NCBI RefSeq assembly: GCF_022829285.1
Contig: NZ_JAKSYI010000118.1
Span: 1 to 64,000, forward strand
Source: Methylobacterium sp. J-078
GTDB lineage: Bacteria > Pseudomonadota > Alphaproteobacteria > Rhizobiales > Beijerinckiaceae
Length of the DNA: 64,000 nt
Reading direction: 5' to 3'
Part shown: positions 48,675-56,675 of the stretch, in pieces
Position numbering within the stretch: the stretch's first letter is position 1
Layout of the letters: each line of letters begins with the position of its first letter
Position numbers and translations under genes: made by a program
The notes under the pieces: model-generated
Seen by the model: only the letters and a program-made list of their open reading frames with translations
Database searches by the model: none
What the model was told of the DNA's origin: nothing

Positions 48675-48890
48675 AGTGTTGTCCTTCAGGCTGTGATGAT
48701 CACGGACGGCGGCGATGGATGCCGGCGCTTCGCCTCGCTGCACCCGGAGGGTGGCAAGCCGAACGGCCCGAAAATCTGGGTGGTGTTTGATGCCTCCGGC
48801 GTCGAGATGCAACAGCCGTGCTTCGTCGTTTGCGCCAGGGATGCGAATTTGGAATGACGGTCGCGGTGACGCGACGGACATGGAGGGACG

Positions 48891-49508
48891 ATGCAGGACT
48901 GGGAAACGGGACGGGATGCGCTGACCGCGCCGGCGGTCGCCCGGAACCGCGAGGCGATCCTCGCCGCCCTGCGCGAAATCCTGCCCGAGACCGGTCTGGT
49001 CCTGGAGGTGGCGAGCGGGTCGGGCGAGCACGCGATCCATTTCGCCGCCGCCCTGCCGGCCCTCGCCTGGCAGCCGAGCGACCCGGAGCCGGCCTACCGC
49101 CGCAGCATCGCCGCCCATGCGCGGGCCGCCGGGCTCGCGAATGTCCGCCCGCCGCTCGACCTCGACGCGGCTTGCGAGTCCTGGCCGATCGCGCGGGCGG
49201 AGGCGGTCCTGTGCATCAACATGATCCACATCGCGCCCTGGCCGGCCACCCTCGGCCTGATGGCGGGGGCGGCCCGTCTCCTGCCGGAGGACGGCCCGCT
49301 CTTCGTCTACGGGGCCTTTCGCGAGGACGGGCAACACACCGCGCCGAGCAACGCGGCCTTCGACGCGGACCTGCGCGCGCGCGATCCGCGCTGGGGCGTG
49401 CGGGATCTCGAGGCCGTCACGGCCCTGGCCGCCGATCGGGGCCTGCGGCTGGAGCGGCGCTTCGCCCTGCCGGCCAACAACCTCGGCCTCGTCTTCCGAC
49501 GATCCTGA
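48891..49508 (+). CDS. DUF938 class I SAM-dependent methyltransferase
   Basis: A 205-residue Rossmann methyltransferase of the DUF938 family. The glycine motif VLEVASGSGEHAIHFA is near residue 35, ALCINMIHIAPW-type segment near 105, and LFVYGAFREDGQHTAPSN near 140 is typical. Its biological substrate is not known. The ATG at 48891 has a good GGAGGG. It is convergent with the HSL-type esterase at 49523. Confidence 0.87.
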   Translation: MQDWETGRDALTAPAVARNREAILAALREILPETGLVLEVASGSGEHAIHFAAALPALAWQPSDPEPAYRRSIAAHARAAGLANVRPPLDLDAACESWPIARAEAVLCINMIHIAPWPATLGLMAGAARLLPEDGPLFVYGAFREDGQHTAPSNAAFDADLRARDPRWGVRDLEAVTALAADRGLRLERRFALPANNLGLVFRRS

Positions 49509-49522
49509 AGCCCTGCGCGCGA

Positions 49523-50422
49523 TCAGTCCCGAATCCCGGCCAGGAAGCGGCCGATCCGCGCCTCGGCCCTGCGGGATTCCGGCAGGCCGAGCAGTGGGTA
49601 GACATGCATCAGGCCCGCCTCCTCGTGATAGGCGAGGGGGCATGCCTCCGCCCGCGCGCGGGCGGCGAGGCGCCGGGCATCGGCCACCAGGATGTCGTGG
49701 GAGCCGCAGAACAGTTCGATCGGCGGCAGGCCCCGCAGGCTGCCGAAGAGGGGGCTGACCCGTGGGTCGGTCGTCGCCCGGTCGCCGGCGTACCAGTGCC
49801 CGAGCGCCCGCACGCCGGGGCGCATCAGCATCACGTCGGAGGGCTCGATCCGGGCCTGGGACGGGTCGTTCGTGGTCACGTCGAGCCAGGGCGAGATCAG
49901 GACCAGGCCGCCGGGACCGGGTAGCCCTGCGTCGCGCACCTGCATCGCCAGGGACAGGGCGAGCCCGCCCCCGGCGGAATCGCCCATCAGCGCGACGGGG
50001 GGCTCGCCATCCATCGCCAGACGGTCCCGGTAGACGGCCATGGCCAGGGCGCAGATGTCGGCGCAGCTGTGCTCCGGCGTCAGCGGGTAGAGCGGCACCG
50101 TGAAGCGCAGGCCCGTCTGTGCCACCATCCGGGCGATGAAGCGCCAGTGGATGCGGGTGATCGGGCTCGTATAGGCGCCCCCGTGCAGGTAGATCACGCC
50201 GCCCGTCCGGCCCCCCGCGCGCGGTGCCATGCTGTAGACCTCGAAGCCGTCGTGCAGATTCCAGTCCACCGCGAAGCGCCGGCGCTGCGCCCGCGTCGGC
50301 CGGGCCGGCCGGGCCCGCGCCGCGACGGCTTCCTCGGGATCGAGGTCGTCGCGGGCGAGGTTGCGGCGGCGCCCGGTGAGACGGATCGCCAGGGCGGCGA
50401 GGCGCGCCGTCAGGCTCGTCAA
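49523..50422 (-). CDS. alpha/beta hydrolase, hormone-sensitive lipase family
   Basis: A 299-residue esterase. The oxyanion-hole motif YLHGGAYTSP and the nucleophile motif MGDSAGGGLALSL are the HSL signature; the acid is in GSHDILVADA and the histidine in LMHVYPL. No ATG is available at the N-terminus; the TTG at 50422 overlaps the GMC oxidoreductase stop by four bases (TTGA), so translation is coupled. It might hydrolyse an ester or lactone made by the oxidase; this is inference. Confidence 0.88.
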   Translation of the reverse strand: MTSLTARLAALAIRLTGRRRNLARDDLDPEEAVAARARPARPTRAQRRRFAVDWNLHDGFEVYSMAPRAGGRTGGVIYLHGGAYTSPITRIHWRFIARMVAQTGLRFTVPLYPLTPEHSCADICALAMAVYRDRLAMDGEPPVALMGDSAGGGLALSLAMQVRDAGLPGPGGLVLISPWLDVTTNDPSQARIEPSDVMLMRPGVRALGHWYAGDRATTDPRVSPLFGSLRGLPPIELFCGSHDILVADARRLAARARAEACPLAYHEEAGLMHVYPLLGLPESRRAEARIGRFLAGIRD

Positions 50423-51981
50423 AGCCGGCCCGCGATATGGTCGCCCACCCGCAGGGCGTTGGCGATGATCGTCAGCGTCGGGTTCACGGCGCCGATCGAG
50501 GGGAAGAAGCTCGCATCGGTGACGTAAAGGTTGTCGATGCCGTGGGCGCGGCAATCGAGGTCGAGCACCGAGGTCGCCGGATCCGCGCCGAAGCGCAGCG
50601 TCCCGGCCTGGTGCGCCGTGCCGCCGATGGGCGTGTCCTTGCCGAGGTAGAGCGAGCGGTCGAACAGGTGCGGGTGCACGTCGAGCTTGCCGCAGAGGTC
50701 GCGCAGCTTCGCTTTGAGGCGGGTATGCCCTTCCATGTTGCTCTCGGTGAGGTCGAGGCGGACCCGGCCGCCCTCGTAGAAGATCCGGTTCTCCGGCCGG
50801 GGCAGATCTTCCGAGGTCAGCCAGAAATCGAGGGAATGCTTGGCGATCCAGTCGAAGGGCTTTTCGGGAAACCATTGCAGGAAGTCCGGCAGGCCCTCGC
50901 CGTGGATCTGGGTCCCGTCGGACTTGCCGACCATCTGGATGTGGCCCAGCGGAAAGTCCCAGTCGTCCGAGCCGAAGTAGAAGTCGTTCAGCCCGAGGGT
51001 CTTCTGGAACTTCGTCGGGTTCGGGGTGCGCGAGACCGCCAGCACGGTGGCGTTGTTGTGGCGCATGTAGTTGCGCCCGACCTGACCCGAGGCGTTGGCG
51101 AGGCCCTGTGGGTGCGCGTCGTTGGCCGAGCGCAGCATCAGCAGCGCCGAGGAGAGGGCGCCGCAGGCCACCACGACGATGTCGCCCGTCACCGTGCGGC
51201 GCTGGCCCTCGCGCACGAGCTCGACCCCGGTGATCTCGCGCCCGCTCGGGCTGGTGAGCAGGCGCTCCACGTAGGCGCCGGTCCAGAGGGTGAAGTTCGG
51301 GTACTGGGCGAGCGCGGGGTCGACGCAGATGATCTGCGCATCGGCCTTGCCGTTGGTCAGGCAGGGATAGCCGTCGAAGGCGTCGCAGCGGATGCAGGCC
51401 GAGTGCGGCAGGGCCTGTCCGTCGCGCTCGTCGAGGAGCACGCCCACCGGCAGGTGGAAGGGCCGGTGCCCCTCCCGCTTCAGCCCGTCGAAGAGTTCCT
51501 GGATGCGCGGCTCGTGGGAGACCGGCGGGTAGGCGTAGGGCTTGGCCGCCGGCGGCTCGGTGGGGTCTTCCCCGCGCAGGCCGTGCACGTGGAAGAGCTC
51601 CTCCGCCGCCTGGTAGTAGGGCTCGAAGGTGTCGTACTTCACCGGCCATTCGGGCGCGTCGCCATCGGGGTGGCGCACCACGTCGAAGTCGCGTGTCCGC
51701 AGGCGCAGCAGCACCGAGCCGTAGACCTTGCTGTTGCCGCCCACGTAGTAGTGCAGGCCCGGGTGGAACGTGCGTCCGTCGGCGCCGTACCAGGTCTCGG
51801 GCGCCTGGTAGCGCGCATCCACGAACACAGCTCGGGCGTCCCAGTTCTCGCGCTCGCGCGGCAGGTAGCCGCCGCGCTCCAGGAGCAGCACGCGCTTGCC
51901 CGTCTGGGCGAGGCGCCAGGCCATGGTGCCGCCCCCCGGCCCCGAGCCCACGATGACCACGTCGTAATGCTCGTCGCTCAT
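50419..51981 (-). CDS. GMC family oxidoreductase
   Basis: A 520-residue FAD-dependent alcohol/sugar oxidoreductase. The FAD motif VVIVGSGPGGGTMAWRLAQTG is at the start, the GMC signature region HYYVGGNSKVYGSVLLRLR is near 85, and the C-terminal DASFFPSIGAVNPTLTIIANA has the usual GMC end with the asparagine active-site residue. Length fits gluconate/choline-type members. The start ATG at 51981 has GGACAACC upstream. Acceptor and substrate are unknown. Confidence 0.92.
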   Translation of the reverse strand: MSDEHYDVVIVGSGPGGGTMAWRLAQTGKRVLLLERGGYLPRERENWDARAVFVDARYQAPETWYGADGRTFHPGLHYYVGGNSKVYGSVLLRLRTRDFDVVRHPDGDAPEWPVKYDTFEPYYQAAEELFHVHGLRGEDPTEPPAAKPYAYPPVSHEPRIQELFDGLKREGHRPFHLPVGVLLDERDGQALPHSACIRCDAFDGYPCLTNGKADAQIICVDPALAQYPNFTLWTGAYVERLLTSPSGREITGVELVREGQRRTVTGDIVVVACGALSSALLMLRSANDAHPQGLANASGQVGRNYMRHNNATVLAVSRTPNPTKFQKTLGLNDFYFGSDDWDFPLGHIQMVGKSDGTQIHGEGLPDFLQWFPEKPFDWIAKHSLDFWLTSEDLPRPENRIFYEGGRVRLDLTESNMEGHTRLKAKLRDLCGKLDVHPHLFDRSLYLGKDTPIGGTAHQAGTLRFGADPATSVLDLDCRAHGIDNLYVTDASFFPSIGAVNPTLTIIANALRVGDHIAGRL

Positions 51982-52214
51982 GGTTGTCCTCGGTGGTCCT
52001 TCGGGAACCTGCGCCTCGGGTCGGTGGAGGCGCGGATGCCAGCGCCGTGCCGGCGGTCGCGGAGTCTCGCGCCGACGTGAGATGCCCGACGCTTCGAACG
52101 CATGAACCGGCGCGCGGGTGCCGCGTTCAACCGGCGACGGCATCACGTTCGCTTGGGGGCGCCCCGGCTCATCCGGGGGGTGCCCGCCGCCCGTCTTAAG
52201 GTCTGGACCGCGCC

Positions 52215-52709
52215 TTGATCGTACTCAGTCTCGTCGTCGCCTTCGCGGTCCGTCTCCTCCTGGTGCTGCTGTTCCTGCCCTTCAGCGCCCTCGACAAGAT
52301 CCTGAACTTCCGCGGCGCGGTGGGGCAGGCGCGCGAGCGGGTCGCCAGCACCGGACTCGCTCGCGGGCTCATCCTCGCCGGGCTCTTCGTCGAGGTGGTG
52401 ATGTCGGCCGGCGTCCTCACCGGCATCGCCGACCGGGCCGCCGCCTTCGTGCTCGCGGGCTATTGCGGGCTTACGGCGCTGCTGTGGAAGCAGTTCTGGC
52501 GCCCGGGCGACTTCTGGGCCGGCGGCGACAGCAAGGGGCGGGGCCTGTTCTGGGATTTCCTGAAGAACTTCGCGCTGGCCGGCGGGTTTCTGCTCATCAC
52601 CTTCGGCACCGGGGCCGACACCGTGCGGCTCTTCCTCGCCGACCCGCTCGCGTCCTCGCAGCCCTACCGCATCGCCCCTTTTCCCGAGCCTGTCAGGACA
52701 AGCCCATGA
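52215..52709 (+). CDS. DoxX family membrane protein
   Basis: A 164-residue protein with four membrane helices (VAFAVRLLLVLLFLPFSALDKIL, LIL AGLFVEVVMSAGVLTG, FVLAGYCGLTALLW and FALAGGFLLITF). The layout and the internal charged segment fit DoxX/DUF4466-like quinone-linked proteins. The start is TTG at 52215; there is no ATG nearby. Its stop overlaps the cupin gene start by four bases (ATGA), opening a coupled four-gene operon. Confidence 0.75.
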   Translation: MIVLSLVVAFAVRLLLVLLFLPFSALDKILNFRGAVGQARERVASTGLARGLILAGLFVEVVMSAGVLTGIADRAAAFVLAGYCGLTALLWKQFWRPGDFWAGGDSKGRGLFWDFLKNFALAGGFLLITFGTGADTVRLFLADPLASSQPYRIAPFPEPVRTSP

Positions 52710-53176
52710 GCGATTCCACCAGCGACGCGAGCCGCCCCGAGAAGCCCAGCGTGCCCTACTGGCACCTCTGGACCGACGCGGAGGGCGTCAGCCACCAGAC
52801 CCGCTGCGCACTCACTGATTTCGACATGAAGTCGATGCAGCCGCCGGCCGATCCGCAATGGCAGGGCACCAAGACCCATGACGGCGCCACCGTGATGGTG
52901 ACGGTGCAACCGGTGGGCTGGACCGGCGCCTGGCACGAGAACCCCAAGCCCCAATGGATCATCCCGCTCTCGGGCCGCTGGTTCGTCGAGTCGATGGACG
53001 GCACCCGCGTGGAGATGGGGCCGGGGGAGATCTCCTTCGGGGAGGACCAGAACACCCGCGAGCGGGACGGGCGCCAGGGGCACCTCTCGGGCACGGTGGG
53101 CGACGAACCGGCCGTGCTGATGGTGGTGCAGTTCGATTCGCCCCCGACCCTCGCGACCCCGTGCCGGTTCCGCTAG
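52706..53176 (+). CDS. cupin-domain protein
   Basis: A 156-residue single-domain cupin. WHENPKPQWIIPLSGRWFVES gives a conserved metal histidine and the first cupin motif, and VEMGPGEISFGEDQNT the second. It resembles cupins of sugar-acid or quinate catabolism, but no substrate can be assigned. It is the second gene of the DoxX-cupin-SMP30-VOC operon; it ends four bases before the next start. Confidence 0.85.
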   Translation: MSDSTSDASRPEKPSVPYWHLWTDAEGVSHQTRCALTDFDMKSMQPPADPQWQGTKTHDGATVMVTVQPVGWTGAWHENPKPQWIIPLSGRWFVESMDGTRVEMGPGEISFGEDQNTRERDGRQGHLSGTVGDEPAVLMVVQFDSPPTLATPCRFR

Positions 53177-53180
53177 CGGC

Positions 53181-54083
53181 ATGGCTGGCTTCGAGGTCGT
53201 CGATCCGCGCTTTGCCGGGTACCTGCTCGGCAATGCCGAGCTCGAGGAGATCGCCACGGGCTTGCGCTGGATCGAGGGGCCGGTCTGGTTCGGGGATGCC
53301 GACTGCCTCCTGTTCCAGGACCTGCCCCGCGACCGCACCATGCGCTGGAGCGAGGCGGAAGGGCTGTCGGTCTACCGGGCGCCCTCGCACTTCGCCAACG
53401 GGCAGACCCGCGACCGCCAGGGCCGGCTGATCGCCTGCTCGCACCGGAACCGCTGCCTCACCCGCACCGAGTATGACGGGGCCGTCACCACCCTCGTCAC
53501 CCACCATGCCGGGCGCCGCCTGAACGCGCCCAACGACGTGGTGGTGGCCTCGGACGGGGGAATCTGGTTCACCGATCCGGTCTACGGCATTGCCAACGAC
53601 TACGAGGGCGGCCGCCAGACCTCCGAGCAGCCGCCCGCGCTCTACCGCCTCGACCCGGATTCGGGCGCGATCCGCGCCATGGCCACCGATTTTGACGGGC
53701 CGAACGGGCTCGCCTTCTCGCCCGACGAGCGAAGACTCTACGTCTCCGAGACCGGCGACCAGAGCCGGCCGAACCCGCGCCAGTTCATCCGCGTCTTCGA
53801 TGTCGGGCCGGATTTCGCGCTCTCCGGCGGCAGGATCTTCCACACCGTGGAGCCCGGCTACTGCGACGGGATGCGGGTCGACGAGGACGGCAACGTCTGG
53901 AGCAGCGCCGCCGACGGCGTCCACTGCATCGACCCGGCCGGCAACCTGATGGGCAAGATCTTCGTGCCCCATCGGGTCTCCAACCTGACCTTCGGCGGTC
54001 GGATGAAGAACCGCCTGTTCATCGGCGGCTCGCACACCCTCTACGCGATCTTCCTCAACCGGCGCGGGGCGCAGACGCCGTGA
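53181..54083 (+). CDS. SMP-30/gluconolactonase family protein
   Basis: A 300-residue six-bladed beta-propeller lactonase. Family segments are GLRWIEGPVWFGDADCLLFQDLP, CSHRNRCLTRTEYDGAVT, RLNAPNDVVVASDGGIWFTDPVYG (metal-binding Asn and Asp) and VDEDGNVWSSAADGVHC. Members hydrolyse sugar lactones or related esters with a divalent metal. The start ATG at 53181 follows GCGGC. It overlaps the VOC gene by four bases (GTGA). Confidence 0.92.
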   Translation: MAGFEVVDPRFAGYLLGNAELEEIATGLRWIEGPVWFGDADCLLFQDLPRDRTMRWSEAEGLSVYRAPSHFANGQTRDRQGRLIACSHRNRCLTRTEYDGAVTTLVTHHAGRRLNAPNDVVVASDGGIWFTDPVYGIANDYEGGRQTSEQPPALYRLDPDSGAIRAMATDFDGPNGLAFSPDERRLYVSETGDQSRPNPRQFIRVFDVGPDFALSGGRIFHTVEPGYCDGMRVDEDGNVWSSAADGVHCIDPAGNLMGKIFVPHRVSNLTFGGRMKNRLFIGGSHTLYAIFLNRRGAQTP

Positions 54084-54883
54084 GCGCCGAACTGCTCCGC
54101 CTGAGCCGCATCCGCCTCGTCAGCGCCGATCCCGAGGCCCTGGCCGGGTTCTTCACGGGGGCCCTCGGGTTCGCGCGCGCGCCGACGATCCGGCCCGTGT
54201 CCGGTGAGACCGTGGTGCCCCTGTGTCTCGGCGCGCAGGCCGTCGATCTCGTCGGGTTCGATCAGCCGGGCCGGCCCTATCCCGACGACGTGCCGGGCTG
54301 GAGCCCGCTGTTCCAGCACATCGCCCTCGTGGTCTCGGACATGGGGGGCGCCCATGCCCGCCTCGCCGCGTGCCCGGGCTGGCGCCCGATCTCCACGGCC
54401 GGGCCGGAGCGCCTGCCCGTGGCCTCGGGCGGGGTGAGCGCCTTCAAGTTCCGCGACCCCGAGGGGCACCCCCTGGAATTCCTGAGCTTTCCCCCCGGCG
54501 GCACGCCGGAAGCCTGGCGCCGGACGGGCCCGGACCCCTGCCTCGGCATCGACCATTCGGCCATCTCGGTGGCGGACGAGGCCGCGAGTCTGGCCTTCTA
54601 CGAGGGCCTCGGCTTCTCGGTGGCGTCGCGCTCCATCAACACGGGGCCCGAGCAGGCCCACCTCGACGGCGTGCCCGACCCGCGCGTGGCCGTGACGGGC
54701 CTGCGCCCGCCCGGCGCCCCGACGCCCCACCTCGAACTCCTGTGCTATGCCGGTGCGTTCTCGCGCGCCGGCCTCGCCTGCGGTGACCATGACGTCGCCG
54801 CCACCGTCCTGGTCTTCTCCGGCGCGGAGTGCGCGCCCCGCACGGTCCGGGACCCAGACGGCCATCGCCTCCGGCTCGCCTGA
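54080..54883 (+). CDS. VOC family (glyoxalase/dioxygenase superfamily) two-repeat protein
   Basis: A 267-residue protein with two vicinal-oxygen-chelate repeats. The first (about 1-130) holds FQHIALVVSD and AFKFRDPEGHPLEFLSF, and the second (about 150-265) begins with LGIDHSAISV and ends with PRTVRDPDGHRLRLA. These contain the His/Glu metal positions of the fold. GTG start at 54080. It could be an extradiol-type dioxygenase or an isomerase; nothing in the sequence decides. Confidence 0.86.
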   Translation: MSAELLRLSRIRLVSADPEALAGFFTGALGFARAPTIRPVSGETVVPLCLGAQAVDLVGFDQPGRPYPDDVPGWSPLFQHIALVVSDMGGAHARLAACPGWRPISTAGPERLPVASGGVSAFKFRDPEGHPLEFLSFPPGGTPEAWRRTGPDPCLGIDHSAISVADEAASLAFYEGLGFSVASRSINTGPEQAHLDGVPDPRVAVTGLRPPGAPTPHLELLCYAGAFSRAGLACGDHDVAATVLVFSGAECAPRTVRDPDGHRLRLA

Positions 54884-54929
54884 GGACCGGCGCGGAGACG
54901 GCGCTCCCGGAGGGTGCCGAGCGGACGCG

Positions 54930-55673
54930 TCAGGATACCGCCGCAGGCTTCAGATGGAGATAGGCCGGGTCGAACTCGGCGCGCTTCGTCAACTGCACCC
55001 AGTCGTGGATACCGAGGCGCTGCTGCTGGAGCGTGAGCAGGCCCTGGCCCCGCAACTCCTGGAGGACGCGGTTGACGTGCACGTTCGAGACGCCGATCGC
55101 GTCGGCGATGTCGCTCTGCGTCAGGGGCATCTCGCAGGCATGGTTCTCGGCGAGGCCCATGGCGTGGAGCTTGAGGTAGAGCTCGCAGAACAGGTGGGTG
55201 ATCCGGCCCAGCGTCGAGCGGCGGCCGATATTGGTCATCCATTCGCGGAAGATGGCCGCATCGACCAGCGTGTCGCGCCAGAGAGCCGCGGTGAGGCCGG
55301 GGAAGTCGCGGGTCAGGTCGAGCAGGGCGTCGTGCGGGATGAAGGCGACGGTGCAGGCGGTCAGCGAGCTGAGGTTGTGGTCCATCACCGGCAGGTGGAG
55401 GCTCTGGAGATCGGGGATGTCGCCCGGGATGTGCATCGACAGGATCTGGCGCTTGCCCTCGTCCAGGAGCTTGTAGCGGAAGGCCCAGCCATCGAGGAGC
55501 AGGCAGCACTGCGAGGGATGATCGCCGTAGCGCACGATGTCCTGGCGGGCGGGCATCTGCCGCCGCGTGATGGGGAGCCGCTCGAGGGCCTGACGCTCCG
55601 CATCGGACACGGTGATGATGGTTTCCAGTTTCCGGATGAGCAGGCCGAGATCGGCGCCGGCTGCGAAGCTCAT
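54930..55673 (-). CDS. Crp/Fnr family transcriptional regulator
   Basis: A 247-residue regulator. The cyclic-nucleotide-type beta-roll (about 20-140) includes ARQDIVRYGDHPSQCCLLLDGWAF; the C-terminal HTH has LTQSDIADAIGVSNVHVNRVLQELR. There is no N-terminal cysteine cluster like Fnr. The ATG at 55673 is chosen because the frame upstream lacks domain features. It is located between the SMP30-VOC operon and the Mo-hydroxylase/Sox operon, in opposite orientation to both, and may regulate either. Confidence 0.93.
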   Translation of the reverse strand: MSFAAGADLGLLIRKLETIITVSDAERQALERLPITRRQMPARQDIVRYGDHPSQCCLLLDGWAFRYKLLDEGKRQILSMHIPGDIPDLQSLHLPVMDHNLSSLTACTVAFIPHDALLDLTRDFPGLTAALWRDTLVDAAIFREWMTNIGRRSTLGRITHLFCELYLKLHAMGLAENHACEMPLTQSDIADAIGVSNVHVNRVLQELRGQGLLTLQQQRLGIHDWVQLTKRAEFDPAYLHLKPAAVS

Positions 55674-56203
55674 GGTCTCGTTGCCCTTCCCGCGCCTCGG
55701 CGCCGCGTCTGATCCGTGCCCGTCCGGTTGCCTCCTGGTATCACAACGGGTTCGGTTTGGCGGCGGGCAGATTGTCTTGTTCACCTCTCGAAACGCGCTC
55801 GTCCTCCGGTCGATACGATCTCGCAGCCAAGACCGGGGTGGGCGCTGGTGGGCGTGCGGATCCAGAACCGCAACAGGCCGGCGGATAGATCCCGAGCGTT
55901 CGAAGGCGGATTGCGCGGGCTGCGCCGCGTCATCCCGGTCGGTCGCGCCCTTCGCGATGCCTCTGTCCCCGCGCGATGGCGACGGTCGTCGGGGATTGCG
56001 CGACTTCGGATGTTTCGCGTCGTAACGTCCGCGTCGTGCGAGCTTTCGACGCGTGACGGCGAAGCATTCGTCACGCCCCGTCGCGTCACGCCGCAGTAGA
56101 CGACGGGCCGCTCCGCACCGTACAAGAATTCTAAATACCAGGCCTGCGTACGCGCCTCCCGATCCTGCGCGACGCGCGACCGTCGAACCACGGCAGGGAA
56201 CGC
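55674..56203. other. 530-bp intergenic region without a recognisable gene
   Basis: Between the Crp/Fnr start and the iron-sulfur subunit gene. Several frames cross it in both directions but none has a domain, a good ribosome site or believable composition. It should contain divergent promoters for the regulator and for the Mo-hydroxylase/Sox operon; a somewhat AT-richer part lies near 56120-56145. Confidence 0.6.
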
Positions 56204-56665
56204 ATGATCCGTCTGAACCTGAACGGCACCGTCCGCGAGGTCGAGGCCGAGCCCGATACGCCGCTCCTCTGGGTCATCCGTGAACAGGCGGGCCTCACCG
56301 GCACGAAGTACGGGTGCGGCATCGCCCAGTGCGGCGCCTGCACGGTGCATATCGACGGCACGGCGGTGCGCTCCTGCTCGATGCCGGTCTCCAGCGTGAC
56401 GCCGGACCAGAAGATCGTCACGATCGAGGGCCTGTCGAAGGACCGCTCGCACCCGGTGCAGAAGGCCTGGGCCGAACTCGACGTGCCGCAATGCGGCTTC
56501 TGCCAGTCCGGGATGATCATGGCCTCGGCGGCGCTGCTCGCGCAGAACCCGCACCCGAGCGAGGCGGAGATCCGCTCCGAGATCACCAACATCTGCCGCT
56601 GCGGCACCTACAGCCGCGTGCTGGCGGGAATCAAGCTCGCCGCCGACGGCGGCCAGGCCGGTTGA
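56204..56665 (+). CDS. (2Fe-2S)-binding subunit of molybdenum hydroxylase (isoquinoline oxidoreductase alpha type)
   Basis: A 153-residue electron-transfer subunit with two clusters: plant-ferredoxin-type cysteines in YGCGIAQCGACTVHIDG plus a fourth in RSCSMP, and the helical-domain cluster in QCGFCQSGM and NICRCGTY. It pairs with the next gene to form an IorAB-type aldehyde/heterocycle oxidoreductase, without a separate FAD subunit. ATG at 56204. It is the first gene of the operon leading into sox. Confidence 0.95.
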   Translation: MIRLNLNGTVREVEAEPDTPLLWVIREQAGLTGTKYGCGIAQCGACTVHIDGTAVRSCSMPVSSVTPDQKIVTIEGLSKDRSHPVQKAWAELDVPQCGFCQSGMIMASAALLAQNPHPSEAEIRSEITNICRCGTYSRVLAGIKLAADGGQAG

Positions 56666-56675
56666 GGAGAGAGCC

